Shown: positions 1 to 9,041, counted from the stretch's first letter. The stretch: DNA of 64,000 bases from Terriglobia bacterium (GCA_020072565.1 JAIQGI010000022.1:1-64000), one strand, 5' to 3'. Program-made: numbers and translations. The notes: generated from the sequence alone by a model not told the origin.

Positions 1-72
1 TGTAATAACGCCCAGACTGATGTAATCCGTAATGCGGGAGCCGCTTGGAAGCTCAGCAACGGTACGTGCCAT
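1..72 (-). CDS. IS4-like transposase, N-terminal fragment (runs off the window)
   Basis: The minus strand from 72 downward encodes 24 residues beginning MARTVAELPSGSRITDYISL. This resembles the N-terminus of IS4-type transposases, which often reads as a short basic start followed by a phrase like 'ritD.islGvit' (family recognition from memory, not a search). A strong Shine-Dalgarno AGGAGG sits 7 nt upstream of the ATG. The rest of the gene lies left of the window. The outer end of the element should lie near 110-150, where CACTTAAC occurs on the minus strand, but I cannot define its terminal repeat. The product would be a DDE transposase that moves the element. Confidence 0.5.
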   Translation of the reverse strand, partial: MARTVAELPSGSRITDYISLGVIT

Positions 73-192
73 ATGCGGTCCTCCTGTGAAAATTTACCAC
101 AGGATACCACAGTTCGTTTGTTAAGTGAACAGTATTGGGACTAAGCGTGTTGCTTCTTCGTGCGCTGGTCCAGCCCGACACGCGGCCGGCTG

Positions 193-564
193 TTACTTTT
201 TTGTTTTCGCAGCCGCTGCCGCTTTCCTCTTCTTCCAGTACGCCTTCATTCTCAGACTCTGGGCTCTCTTGAAGGCGGCACCTGCAGGCCCCGGTCCGGG
301 CCTGGCAGAAGCCTTGGTACCGGAAACTCTGGTTTTTGCCTTTTCCGCTTTCCTACGCGCCCAGACCTTCTTCATCATTCTGCTCTGGGCTTTCTTCTCC
401 GCCGCGGTCCTGGGCCTTCGTTTCCCGGCTGCAAACGCGGCTTCGGGCTTGCGGGCCGTCCTCCCACCTGTCAATATGACTTGAATTGCTTCAATCTCGA
501 GTTCTACTTCTGCTCTGCGGTTTTCGAGTGCTTCCACTGCGAGTTCCAGAATTCTCCTGTCCAT
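193..564 (-). CDS. small Ala/Lys/Arg-rich basic protein, hypothetical
   Basis: This 123-residue protein has an acidic, probably helical N-terminus of about 30 residues. A strongly basic remainder follows, with two related segments of the type 'KAQSRMMKKVWARRK' and 'RAQSLRMKAYWKKRK', ending in an Ala/Lys tail. The repeated 'M+xxWxxRK' pattern is common in small acidobacterial proteins of unknown role. The basic tail recalls histone-H1-like nucleic-acid-binding proteins, but that is only compositional. The start has a good Shine-Dalgarno (AGGAAGGG). It lies beside the IS end, with no operon partner. Confidence 0.6.
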   Translation of the reverse strand: MDRRILELAVEALENRRAEVELEIEAIQVILTGGRTARKPEAAFAAGKRRPRTAAEKKAQSRMMKKVWARRKAEKAKTRVSGTKASARPGPGPAGAAFKRAQSLRMKAYWKKRKAAAAAKTKK

Positions 565-1223
565 TCAACCCTTCCTGCGGAGGGGAAATTACCCGTGAGA
601 GAGCGGTAACTCCGCTGTATTAGGCTACAGCAAAGCCGGGAATTTGCAAGTTGGAATCCAGCCGGCCGGTGCAAGAAAACCGCAGCTTTGCGCATGCGTA
701 AGCAGATCATCGTCTGCCTGAATCCGCGCTCGTCCACACTTCCGTTTCTGAAACTTGCCTGCGCCGAATTTCGGGCACGTAGATCAGAGGCACGCTATGA
801 TGACGCCAGTAGAGCTGGCCGTGTGAACCAATTGGAATAAGTAAACGGTTTGATTCAAAGGCGACCGTCAAATTCGGCCCCAAGAAATAGCGAACGCTGA
901 AAGCCGGGACCTCCATCGGCTCCGACTGCCGTTGGTCCCTCTTTGGGCAGATCACCGGCAGTTCCGTCCACTCCGTTCCAGCCGATTCTCAGAGCGAAAC
1001 CTGTCCGCGCATCCTCGCTTCCCCAATTCGCCAGATCATTTCCTCGACACGCCCGGCTCACGATCCTCATTGCCTGGAAAAAGCCACAGAATATCGGGTT
1101 GCCGGCGCATGACAGGTGAGCGGGAGGCCCAGGATGGCGCACCGTGAGCCTCCCCCTCGGATTCTCCTGAAACACCGGGGCGGGGAATGAATCTAATACC
1201 AAGGGTGAAGGGAGGGTATCAGG
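565..1223. other. no convincing gene
   Basis: About 660 bases lie between two genes. Short open frames exist on both strands (for example minus 855-1202), but they have no recognisable domain, signal peptide or credible ribosome-binding site. The stretch may hold the promoter of the downstream secreted protein. I see no clear -10/-35 pair and no repeat. Confidence 0.5.
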
Positions 1224-2036
1224 GTGAAATCTGTACGCGTGTCTGTGGTTCTGTCCACCATGCTTTTGAGCGGGTTCTCCCTCGGGCAGGTGGCGTCACC
1301 GGCTCCTCAAGCACAATTCCGTGCCTCTCAAGATCCGTCTCAGGTCTCGCCGCAACCTGCTCAAAAGCCGGATCCCACGCCGGATGAGATCATCCGGGCA
1401 TTCGCGGCCAAGGAGACGGAGTTTTATGAGGCGTGGATTCAATACGCCTATCGGCAGGATGCGGAGGTGCGCGTCCTGTCCGTCAATGGCAACCCCTCAC
1501 GCGAGCGTATGTCGATCGTCTCCGATGTCATCTTCCACGATGATGGCACCCGGGAGGTCCGCCAGATTCAGAACAGAGGCAAACTGAAGTCGGTTGAGTT
1601 TACCAGGGATGATGAAGAGGTAATCGACAACCTCCAGCCTTTCTCTTTGACTACCAAGCAACTCCCGCTTTACAACCTGAAATATGAAGGCAAAGAGAAA
1701 GTGGATGAGCTGACCTGCTACGTCTTCTCGGTAAAGCCGAAGAGCACAAAAGGGGGGAAGATGTACTTCGACGGGAAAATCTGGGTGGATGACGAGGATC
1801 TGCAGATTGTCAGGACGGTCGGCAAGCCCGTACCGGAGAAGAGGAATCAGCGATTCCCGGAATTCGAGACGCTGCGGCAGGTCATCGATCAGAAGTATTG
1901 GTTTCCGGTGTGGACACACGCCGACAGCGTTTTGGACTTCTCCCAGAACAGGGTTCGCGTAGAGGAAACCATTACCTACGAAAACTACCAACACTTCGAT
2001 TCGAAGGCAACAATCCAGTTCGGCCCCAAAAAATAG
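1224..2036 (+). CDS. secreted protein of unknown function, LolA/outer-membrane-lipoprotein-sorting-like
   Basis: This is a 270-residue protein starting at GTG, with GGGAGGG about 9 nt upstream. Residues 1-21 form a signal peptide ending near a Gln-Val cleavage region, followed by a Pro/Gln-rich linker (22-50). The remainder is mostly beta-strand, with a 'KYEGKEKVDELTCYVFSVKP' segment and 'GKIWVDDEDLQIVR'. These are typical of acidobacterial periplasmic proteins that resemble the LolA/RseB beta half-barrel fold. It probably acts in the periplasm, and the exact role is unknown. No operon partner is visible, and a 10-bp inverted repeat follows at 2130-2176. Confidence 0.65.
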   Translation: MKSVRVSVVLSTMLLSGFSLGQVASPAPQAQFRASQDPSQVSPQPAQKPDPTPDEIIRAFAAKETEFYEAWIQYAYRQDAEVRVLSVNGNPSRERMSIVSDVIFHDDGTREVRQIQNRGKLKSVEFTRDDEEVIDNLQPFSLTTKQLPLYNLKYEGKEKVDELTCYVFSVKPKSTKGGKMYFDGKIWVDDEDLQIVRTVGKPVPEKRNQRFPEFETLRQVIDQKYWFPVWTHADSVLDFSQNRVRVEETITYENYQHFDSKATIQFGPKK

Positions 2037-2129
2037 GGGACACGAAGAACCCGCGACGCCCCGGGCCCGTCCAGGGTGGGTGATCTCCTGAACGCCTCGA
2101 GGATACCCGGGAAACCGCGAAGGAACGAA

Positions 2130-2176
2130 GGCGCCAGGAAACTCCGGATTTCAGGGCGTCTTTTCGTCCTGGCGCC
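2130..2176. other. inverted repeat downstream of the 1224 gene
   Basis: Perfect 10-bp arms, GGCGCCAGGA at 2130-2139 and TCCTGGCGCC at 2167-2176, enclose a 27-nt loop. There is no T-run after it, so it is not a classical intrinsic terminator. It may stabilise the transcript end or be a repeat copy. Confidence 0.4.
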
Positions 2177-2304
2177 CTGGCGGTCACTTTATGCCGCTCA
2201 TCCTCAGCCTCGATCCGCGCCTGCGACACACTCAAAGATTCCTGCTGATCAACACCTGGTTACCAGATATATTGTCGAAGCCAGGCTGACTCATACGGAG
2301 ATTC

Positions 2305-2895
2305 ATGATGGCCGTACCGCGAAACATCGGCAGGTTTCTGGGTGAATTTTTGCTTCATCCGACGACGACAGGAGCCATTGCCCCCAGCTCAACGTACCTC
2401 GCCAGGAAAATGGTCGAGTGGATCGACCTGCCCAAGGCAAAAACAGTACTGGAATATGGTCCGGGCACGGGCGTGTTCACCGACCAGATCATCCGGCGCA
2501 TGCCGGCAGGTTCGAGGTTTGCGGCAATAGAACTTAACCACCGGCTGGCGGAACTGTTCAGGCGGCGCCATCCCGGTCTGACGCTGGTCGAGGATTCGGT
2601 GGCCAACGTGGGAGCCATCTGCCAAAGATTAGGTTTCGCGAGCGTCGATTGCATCGTGTGCGGCTTGCCCTGGGCATCATTCCCTAAGGCGGCTCAGACC
2701 CATCTTCTGGATCAAATGATGTCGGTTCTGAGCGCAGGAGGGCAATTCGTGACCTTCGCCTACCTCCAGGGTCTGCTATTGCCCGCGGGCAGGAGGTTCG
2801 CGGAACTTCTGCCCAATTACTTCACTCAGGTTTCAAAAAGCCGGACAGTATGGCTCAACCTGCCGCCTGCGTTCGTCTACCAGTGCAATAGATGA
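2305..2895 (+). CDS. SAM-dependent methyltransferase, phospholipid N-methyltransferase/rRNA-adenine-methylase type
   Basis: This 196-residue class I methyltransferase has motif I at 'VLEYGPGTGVFTDQI' (residues ~47-61) and the following acidic position 'AAIELNHRLAELF'. A motif IV-like 'VDCIVCGLPWASFP' follows. The N-terminus 'FLGEFLLHPTTTGAIAPSS' is what I know from PmtA-like phospholipid N-methyltransferases (COG3963), which methylate phosphatidylethanolamine at the inner membrane. It could equally modify another substrate. ATG at 2305 follows GGAG at good spacing, and a second ATG one codon later is also possible. It stands alone, with no lipid genes beside it. Confidence 0.65.
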   Translation: MMAVPRNIGRFLGEFLLHPTTTGAIAPSSTYLARKMVEWIDLPKAKTVLEYGPGTGVFTDQIIRRMPAGSRFAAIELNHRLAELFRRRHPGLTLVEDSVANVGAICQRLGFASVDCIVCGLPWASFPKAAQTHLLDQMMSVLSAGGQFVTFAYLQGLLLPAGRRFAELLPNYFTQVSKSRTVWLNLPPAFVYQCNR

Positions 2896-2906
2896 TGCCG
2901 ACAACC

Positions 2907-3307
2907 GGGCCCGGTCCCGAATGGCGCTTAATTAAAGAAACAGGGTGCGACCCTGGCGGGCTCACCCATTCCGGCGAGCCATCGGTTGTTGCAAGCCCCG
3001 AAGCCGTTGGCGGCCGCAAGCCCTGAAAGGGCGGCCGTAGTTTTCAGCCCAGGGCGCAAGCCCTGGGATAAGACGCAAATGATGGATGAGCCCTGTAGGG
3101 GCGATGCAGGAACGCTTGCAATGCCCCGATTACAAGGACCTTGCATCGCCCTTACAGGGCTCTGTTTGTTAATGGCCATCCATTCCCAGGGCTCACGCCC
3201 TGGGCTGCGGACTGCGGACGCCCCTTTCGGGGCTTAAGCCCTTGCTCCTGGTACGCTCAAGACGATTCCAATCACCCTTATTTAAGCGCCATTCGGCCCG
3301 GGTCCCC
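2907..3307. mobile_element. MITE-like element with terminal inverted repeats and internal palindromes
   Basis: The two ends are imperfect inverted repeats of about 29 bp (2907-2935 and 3278-3307). They share the core CCGAATGGCGCTTAA followed by an AT-rich run. Between them lie several short palindromes of the type CCCAGGG..GCAAGCCCTGGG (around 3045-3065 and again 3185-3205) and a related pair around 3090 and 3145 built on GCCCTGTA/TACAGGGC. No open frame looks coding. The size of about 400 bp, paired ends and lack of a transposase fit a non-autonomous miniature element that may have captured REP-like repeats. No clear target-site duplication was found. Confidence 0.5.
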
Positions 3308-3427
3308 CATATCATGAGAAGGGATTGCCGTGAGCGTGAATATTGGCATCCATGATGCCATGCTCACAGGACACCCCTCCATGCCTGGGAAATTGGCGCG
3401 GAAGAAAAACGGGGCACGGTTCGGGAG

Positions 3428-3817
3428 CTATTGTCCAGCCGTGCCCTCGACCTCAAGATGCGGAATGCCGGCAAAGTCGTTGGCATTGCGCGTCAAGAGC
3501 GTAGCTGCCATCGCAGCAGCGGTCACGCCGATGGCCACATCGGCCGCGCGCCGGCGTGGAGAGCCGAGACTTCGAAAAACATCACCGGCGATGCTTGCGA
3601 GCTCCTCCGAAAATGGGATGATTCCATCATCAAAGAAAAAAGAACGGGCGACGGAGAGCTGCTCCGGAGTGCGCGGGCCCCGGGAAAATTCGTACCAGGC
3701 TACGGCGCTCATCTGGAGGTCGGCTTCCGACTCAGCGAGCTGCGTCAGTCGGCGGCGCTCGCGCCCGGCTGAGGAAAGAGCGAATATCAAAAAGTCCGTG
3801 TCAATGTGGTAGCGCAT
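3428..3817 (-). CDS. vapC: VapC-family PIN-domain ribonuclease toxin
   Basis: This 129-residue PIN-domain protein begins 'MRYHIDTDFLIFAL', giving the first acidic metal ligand. It continues with 'VAWYEFSRGPR', which contains the conserved Glu, then 'AADVAIGVTAAA' and 'LLTRNANDFAGIP', which hold the later Asp residues. VapC toxins cleave tRNA or other RNA and are held in check by a co-encoded antitoxin. The start overlaps the antitoxin stop by one base (TGATG), so the pair is translationally coupled. All expected acidic residues look present, so it may be active. Confidence 0.85.
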   Translation of the reverse strand: MRYHIDTDFLIFALSSAGRERRRLTQLAESEADLQMSAVAWYEFSRGPRTPEQLSVARSFFFDDGIIPFSEELASIAGDVFRSLGSPRRRAADVAIGVTAAAMAATLLTRNANDFAGIPHLEVEGTAGQ

Positions 3818-4071
3818 CAGAAACCCTGATCCTGAGTCTTGAGCCGGCCGGTTTCTTCCTCCGCATCGTTGCCTTCAAAGAGCTTGAAAAGACGCTCGAG
3901 TACCCTGCGCCTTTCGTTTCGGCTCTCCACCGGGACTCCGAACACCGTATCCCTGTGGCGCAGCACTGCCCGCCGGATTGCCTCGGAGGTCGAGCAGCCA
4001 TAGCGAAGCGCCAGCTGGCGTGCGGCCTGCCTGGTTTCAGGATCCAGAATCAGTGTGGTCCTCTGTGACAT
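3817..4071 (-). CDS. vapB: VapB-like ribbon-helix-helix antitoxin
   Basis: This 84-residue protein has an N-terminal 'TTLILDPETRQAARQLALR' strand-helix segment and 'STSEAIRRAVLRH', typical of a ribbon-helix-helix DNA-binding domain. A charged C-terminal tail would bind and neutralise the toxin. It is the first gene of the toxin-antitoxin operon and overlaps the toxin start by one base. A palindromic operator overlaps its start codon, which fits the usual autoregulation by the antitoxin-toxin complex. Confidence 0.8.
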   Translation of the reverse strand: MSQRTTLILDPETRQAARQLALRYGCSTSEAIRRAVLRHRDTVFGVPVESRNERRRVLERLFKLFEGNDAEEETGRLKTQDQGF

Positions 4072-4089
4072 ATAATATGTTTAACATAT
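4069..4089 (-). promoter_or_regulatory. palindromic operator of vapBC
   Basis: Two nested palindromes cover the antitoxin start. One is CATAT-A-ATATG at 4069-4079, which includes the ATG. The other is ATATGTT-T-AACATAT at 4075-4089 with perfect 7-bp arms. AT-rich palindromes at this place are the known binding sites of VapB-type ribbon-helix-helix dimers. Binding here would block both promoter and ribosome access. Confidence 0.6.
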
Positions 4090-4474
4090 AACCATATTTG
4101 ATGCAATGTAAGTTGATGAAATAGGTGCAACAAATGCATGAGGCAACAGCCAAATGGGGAGCTTTTAATGGATCAGGGTAGGAATGTCTGAATGGGGCGC
4201 GCAGCCAACATCAGATTGCGCCTTATAAGCGTTGATATCCAGATGCACGACGGAAAAGCGGGAAGGAGGTGAGAAAATCCAGCGAGAATGGCGGATACGC
4301 TTCGCACCAAATCATGCTATTCTCACGTTGCGCTCTCAAAAGCGCATGGTCATCGAGTTTCACGTGAATTGCCCGACTGGCGGAAGCATCCGCCGTAATC
4401 GGCAATCACAGAAACGGTTCTTGGCCATGACCGGTTCATAAGGCTCAAGCGCCCCTGTCGCATGGGCGAGTAAC
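4090..4474. other. intergenic, no gene recognised
   Basis: This stretch separates vapBC from the divergent hypothetical gene at 4475. It holds an AT-rich segment upstream of vapB that probably contains its promoter. A small hairpin GGCGGA-AGCA-TCCGCC lies at about 4379-4394. Open frames here show no recognisable features. Confidence 0.4.
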
Positions 4475-4843
4475 ATGATCACAGACACTGCCTCCCCCTC
4501 ATATCGCACTCTCGGAGCGATAATCAGGCACGCGACCGGCCTGAGTGCGGTGCGCAAAGACGATCTGGAATTTGGAGATCTGGTTCTGGTCACCACCGCC
4601 AACTCGACCTACTCGATTTACGTTCTTGACGAAGGCTTCTATTCAATCTCCGGAGGCTGGTTTGACCGCCACGGCTTGTCCCCGATGACCACGACGATCG
4701 CCGGCTGCAGTTGGGGCGGCAGTACCATCAAGCTGGACATTATCGCAGCTTGCGGCTTGCATCTGGAATTCGGCAATCAGGTCGTAACCAGCGGGATCCG
4801 GAAGGTCGGTGTCATTCGATGCGAGGAAAAACGCTCGAATTGA
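4475..4843 (+). CDS. conserved hypothetical protein, 122 residues
   Basis: This small soluble protein has no signal peptide. Its middle reads 'FGDLVLVTTANSTYSIYVL', and later parts read 'GCSWGGSTIKLDIIAACG' and 'LEFGNQVVTSGIRKVGV'. I recognise this as a small conserved bacterial family with beta-strand-rich character ('vlVtT.nSvY.i.vl ... gss.gGs.ik.g.i..g...Ef'), but no function is known to me. The ribosome-binding site is weak (GGGCGAG). It sits alone between vapBC and the S9 peptidase on the other strand. Confidence 0.6.
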   Translation: MITDTASPSYRTLGAIIRHATGLSAVRKDDLEFGDLVLVTTANSTYSIYVLDEGFYSISGGWFDRHGLSPMTTTIAGCSWGGSTIKLDIIAACGLHLEFGNQVVTSGIRKVGVIRCEEKRSN

Positions 4844-5024
4844 ACCGGTAAAGAGGACACTTGCGCTGACGCGCCGTTGACTTTCCAGAAACCTATACCG
4901 CTGAGAACCACCCGCACAGGCCTGGCAAACTGCGATCCTCAGCACTGAAACCTCAGATGCAGGCAGCTCATGATCCGGGTTCATCTGCGGCTCCCTTCCG
5001 GATCGATGCGATTTCATCAAGGCA

Positions 5025-7397
5025 TTATCGACCGGGCGGCGTTCCTCCGCGCCCGCCGGCCGGCTGCTGCATCTGATACTCCTTGGGCGGTTCGACGCCG
5101 AGGAGCCACTTCACGAAGTAGTCCCAGCGGCGGCGCATCATGTATGACGACATGTTGCCGTAGCCATGAGCCTGGTTGGGCAGCAGCAGAAGATCGAAAT
5201 CCTTGTTCGCCTTGATCAACGCATCCACCACCAGAAGCGTGTTGTACGGCGGCACGTTGTTGTCCATGGTGCCGTGAGCGAGCAGCAGGTGTCCCTTGAG
5301 ATTCTTGGCGAGATTCTGGTTTGCCTCCGCGTCATAATTGTCGGTGCCATCGGCGTTCTTTATGAGCAGCCCTTGATAGCGCTCGCCCCAGTCGTCCTCG
5401 TACTCACGCTGGTCGTGGTTACCGGACTCGGCGATCCCGACCTTGAAAAAGTCGGGGTAGCGGAACATGGCATCGGCCGTGATGAAGCCTCCGCCGGAGT
5501 GGCCGTAAATCCCGACGCGGTCGAGATCGATCCATGAATACTTCTGGGCGAGCTCCTTCATCCCCGCCACCTGATCAGGGAGCGTGTTGTCGCGGCCCAT
5601 GCTGCCGTAATAAGCGTCATGGAACGCCTTCGAGCGGTCAGGCGTCCCCATCCCGTCGATCGTGACGACGACGAAGCCCAGCTCTGCGAGCGCCTGGCGG
5701 TCGCTTCGCGCCGGTGTGAAGGTTCGGGCGCCCGTGCTCCCCGACTGCGGCCCGGGGTAAGGGTTGTTGATGATCGGGTACTTTCTGGAGGGATCAAAAT
5801 TTGTTGGCCGGAACATCAGGCCGTAGAGGTCTGTCTTCCCATCGCGTGCCTTCACCGTAATCGGTATCGGCGGCTTCCACCCGGCGGCAAGCAGCTTTGA
5901 GATGTCGGCTTTCTCGAGCGGCATGACCAGCTTGCCGTCTCCGTCGCGCAGCGCCACGACCGGCGGCGCGTCGGGCTTCGAATAGGTGTCGACGAAGTAG
6001 TGACCCGAGCGCGAGAGCTGCATGTTGTGGTCGCCATCGTCGGGCGTGAGGCCCACATAGTGCGTTCCGTCCATGGCAATTCGGTAGAAGTGCCGGAAAT
6101 ACGGGTCTTGTTCCTTCTCGCGCCCCAGCGCCGCAAACCAGATCGTGCGACTCTTTTCGTCGACCCGCGTGATCTGAGTGACGGGACCCTCACCGGTCGT
6201 GATCTGATTCTTGAGCTTCCCCGTATTCAGATCGTAGAGGTAGAGCTGTCCCCAGTTGTCGCGCTGGGAATACCAGATCACCTCGCTCGTGGGCCAGAGC
6301 ACCTGCCAGCCGGTCCGGGACTCATAGTGCGTCGCCACCGTCTCGTCGAAGACCGTGCGCACGGTGCCGGCCGCGGCGTCGGCGATGCGGAACACCGCCT
6401 GCTTGTGGTCGCGTGAAGTCGAAACGAACGCAAGCCGGGTGGCGTCCGGGTTCCACTGCATGTCGCGGAGACTGAAGTTGTCGCCAAGGGTGGCGCGGTG
6501 ATAGTCGGGCGGCATCTGCAGCCGGGTGATGAGCCCGGCGTCGACATCGATGATGACCCGGTGGAGCATCGCAACCTCGCTGTCTCCCGGGAGCGGATAC
6601 TTCCAGGAGCGGAGGACGGGATGGCCGACCCTGGTCTCCACAAGATACATGTCACCGACCTTGCGCTCATCCTGCTGGTAGGTCGCGATCTTTTTCGAAT
6701 CGGGTGACCAGAGCACAATGGCGCGGTCGCTGCCGGCCCATCCGGCATTGTCGGTGGCGTATCCGAAGTCCTTGGCGCCGTCGCTGGTGAGCTGTTTCTC
6801 CTCACCCGTCGCCACGTCTCGCACCCAGAGGTTCCAATCGCGAATGAAGACGGCTCTCTTCCCGTCCGGTGATGCCACTGGGTTGCCGGCTCCACCGCCA
6901 CGACCGCCACCTCGCCCGCCCGCACCTGCTCCGCGCGTACCCTTGGCTTCACCGGCCGCGGTGCACTTGGCTCCCTGGACATCACATGCCCAGCGACGCG
7001 CTCCGACGTCGAACGAAACGGTAGTCCCATCCGAGGAGAAATCTATCGACACGAAGGGGAGCTGGCGCGCATTATACGTGGCGCCCGCGGCCGCAGACAG
7101 CGCCGCAGCCAGCCTGGCGTGGTCGAAGGCCGGCGCACGCGTCCGCTTTGCCGGATCGACAAGGACGAACTCAGGTCCTTCCGCCGTGGTATTGCGGTAC
7201 CAGAAACGCTCGTCCGGCAGCCAGGTGGCAGATACGTTGCCGCCAACGACGAGCGGCGTGACCGCAGGCCCAAGGAACTTCTCCGCATGCGCATAGTCGG
7301 CCGCGGTAAGAGCGCGCGGTTGTTGAGCCGACACCGGAGACACGGCGGCCACGATCGCCGCCAGAGTCGCAAAAAAAACACATGGTCGCATGTTCAT
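5025..7397 (-). CDS. secreted S9 family (dipeptidyl-peptidase-IV-like) serine peptidase
   Basis: This 790-residue protein has a signal peptide (1-24, ending 'PVSAQQ'). An N-terminal beta-propeller of DPP-IV type spans roughly 60-500, with repeats such as 'SPDGKRAVFIRDWNLWVRD' and 'WSPDSKKIATYQQDER'. A C-terminal alpha/beta hydrolase domain follows. The catalytic triad appears as Ser ~634 in 'YGHSGGGF', Asp ~712 in 'GTMDNNVPP' and His ~744 in 'NQAHGYG'. DPP-IV enzymes release N-terminal dipeptides, mainly Xaa-Pro, from peptides in the periplasm. Oddities are a Gly/Arg-rich insert near residues 150-170 and a Gly/Arg-rich C-terminal tail. It lies 12 nt downstream of the M1 peptidase on the same strand and probably forms a peptide-scavenging operon with it. 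Confidence 0.9.
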   Translation of the reverse strand: MNMRPCVFFATLAAIVAAVSPVSAQQPRALTAADYAHAEKFLGPAVTPLVVGGNVSATWLPDERFWYRNTTAEGPEFVLVDPAKRTRAPAFDHARLAAALSAAAGATYNARQLPFVSIDFSSDGTTVSFDVGARRWACDVQGAKCTAAGEAKGTRGAGAGGRGGGRGGGAGNPVASPDGKRAVFIRDWNLWVRDVATGEEKQLTSDGAKDFGYATDNAGWAGSDRAIVLWSPDSKKIATYQQDERKVGDMYLVETRVGHPVLRSWKYPLPGDSEVAMLHRVIIDVDAGLITRLQMPPDYHRATLGDNFSLRDMQWNPDATRLAFVSTSRDHKQAVFRIADAAAGTVRTVFDETVATHYESRTGWQVLWPTSEVIWYSQRDNWGQLYLYDLNTGKLKNQITTGEGPVTQITRVDEKSRTIWFAALGREKEQDPYFRHFYRIAMDGTHYVGLTPDDGDHNMQLSRSGHYFVDTYSKPDAPPVVALRDGDGKLVMPLEKADISKLLAAGWKPPIPITVKARDGKTDLYGLMFRPTNFDPSRKYPIINNPYPGPQSGSTGARTFTPARSDRQALAELGFVVVTIDGMGTPDRSKAFHDAYYGSMGRDNTLPDQVAGMKELAQKYSWIDLDRVGIYGHSGGGFITADAMFRYPDFFKVGIAESGNHDQREYEDDWGERYQGLLIKNADGTDNYDAEANQNLAKNLKGHLLLAHGTMDNNVPPYNTLLVVDALIKANKDFDLLLLPNQAHGYGNMSSYMMRRRWDYFVKWLLGVEPPKEYQMQQPAGGRGGTPPGR

Positions 7398-7409
7398 GAA
7401 TGGTCCTCG

Positions 7410-9041
7410 CTAATTCTTGATCACATTGACAAAATATAGATCGGTGGCTGCCTCAAAATCGTCCTTCTTCACACCCGATTTCATCGTCTTCCATTCCGTT
7501 GTGGGTTGAATAAGTTGCCAGTCACCTTTTCTTCCTACCTTCACAGGCATGGCAAATTCCTTCTCGTCGGCTTTCCAACGATAGGAAACAGTGCCGCTGT
7601 CTTGAAACTGTAATTCGAGCGTGGGGATGTTGGTGTGCCGCAGGTACTGGTCGAAAATCGGAGTAAGGTTCTTTCCGGTCTTGTCGTTGAAGAACCTCAC
7701 CACATCCTCGGTCATGATGTTCCTGTATTGGAAGCGGCTGTAGAAATCGTGCACGAGCTTCCACCAGCGTCCGTCATTGTCGATTACGCTACGAAGGGTG
7801 TTGAGGAAAAGCGCGCCTTTGAAATACATGTCCTGCGGCGGCGTGCTGTTCACACCAGGCTGAGAGATGATCGGCTGCTGGTTTCTGACCTTGGTCTTAT
7901 ACCCGTTGACATATTTCAGGGAGTCCTCGCGGCCGAACATGTATTCGACATACACAACTTCGGCGTAGGTACCCCAACCCTCATGGATCCACTCGTCGGA
8001 AGTATCAGCCGCCGTGATGCTGTTGCCGAACCACTCGTGGGCACTCTCGTGAATGATGATAAAGTCAAATTTCATGCTGACACCAACGCCCGTCCAGTCC
8101 CGCTCGAGATATCCGTTTGCGAAGTGGTTCCCATACGTGACGGCACTTTGATGCTCCATTCCCGAGTAAGGAACTTCGATGAGCTTGTAGCCATCTTCCT
8201 TGAAAGGGTACGCGCCGAAGTATTTCTGAAAGCACTGCATCATTGATTTTGCCTGCGTGAATTGCTGTTTGGCCTTCTCCAGATTCTCCGGCAGGCAGTA
8301 AAAATCGAGCGTCAGATCGTTCAGCCTGTCGCTGAAGTGAGCGTAATTGCCAATATTCAGCGAAACGCAGTAGTTGTTGATGGGGTAATGAATGAGCCAG
8401 TCATAACGGGTGTATCCGTCGCCAAGGTCGGTTTTGCCCAGGAACTGTCCATTGGACACATCCACGAGATTGCTGGGAATCGCCACGCTGAGGCGCATGT
8501 TTTCCACCTCATCACGCTGCTGGTCCTTGTTCGGCCACCAGACACTGGCACCAATTCCCTGACAGGCGGTATTGATCCAATCGCGGCCGGCAGGATCCTT
8601 CCTGAAGCCAATGCCGCCGAACCGTCCGGTTTGCACCGGATTGCCGGAATAGTAGAAATCGATCGTGTATATCGAGTTTTTTTTGAGGGTCTCGGGAAAA
8701 TCCACAAACACGGCATTGAACTCCCGCTCGTATTTCAGCTCCTTCGTTCCCAGCAGGATCTTGTCGACATTCAGATTGGCGACCAGGTCGACTTGAATGC
8801 GCACGTCGTCCTTCAGCATCTTGAAACGAATCGCATTCTTGCCGCTGATAAACTTTTTCTCGGGGTCGACGCGAACGTCGAGGTTATAAGAAAGCAAGTC
8901 GTTATTGGCCCGATAGGGCCCATAGGCGCCCCGAAGAATGTCGGCTCGAGTGACCGTCCTTTGTGGCGTTTGTGCCACAAGAAAAGTGGCCAGGCAAAGC
9001 AGAGAAGCAAGCGAAGGCTTGAGCAAGAGCTGTCCAGGCAT
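7410..9041 (-). CDS. secreted M1 family metallo-aminopeptidase
   Basis: This 543-residue gluzincin has an N-terminal signal peptide ('LLCLATFLVAQT'). The zinc site is complete: His331-Glu332-x-x-His335 in 'HESAHEWFGN', with the third ligand Glu354 in 'WIHEGWGTY', 18 residues later as expected for M1. The exopeptidase motif appears as 'GMEH' (residues ~294-297) where GxMEN is usual. M1 enzymes remove N-terminal amino acids from peptides. The C-terminal domain is short, as in bacterial cold-active or leukotriene-A4-hydrolase-like members. ATG at 9041 has AGAGGT upstream. It precedes the S9 peptidase by 12 nt. Confidence 0.9.
   Translation of the reverse strand: MPGQLLLKPSLASLLCLATFLVAQTPQRTVTRADILRGAYGPYRANNDLLSYNLDVRVDPEKKFISGKNAIRFKMLKDDVRIQVDLVANLNVDKILLGTKELKYEREFNAVFVDFPETLKKNSIYTIDFYYSGNPVQTGRFGGIGFRKDPAGRDWINTACQGIGASVWWPNKDQQRDEVENMRLSVAIPSNLVDVSNGQFLGKTDLGDGYTRYDWLIHYPINNYCVSLNIGNYAHFSDRLNDLTLDFYCLPENLEKAKQQFTQAKSMMQCFQKYFGAYPFKEDGYKLIEVPYSGMEHQSAVTYGNHFANGYLERDWTGVGVSMKFDFIIIHESAHEWFGNSITAADTSDEWIHEGWGTYAEVVYVEYMFGREDSLKYVNGYKTKVRNQQPIISQPGVNSTPPQDMYFKGALFLNTLRSVIDNDGRWWKLVHDFYSRFQYRNIMTEDVVRFFNDKTGKNLTPIFDQYLRHTNIPTLELQFQDSGTVSYRWKADEKEFAMPVKVGRKGDWQLIQPTTEWKTMKSGVKKDDFEAATDLYFVNVIKN

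Noticed and set aside
855-1202. Minus-strand frame of 115 codons in the gap before the 1224 gene
   Set aside because: No domain, no signal peptide and no ribosome-binding site that I trust.
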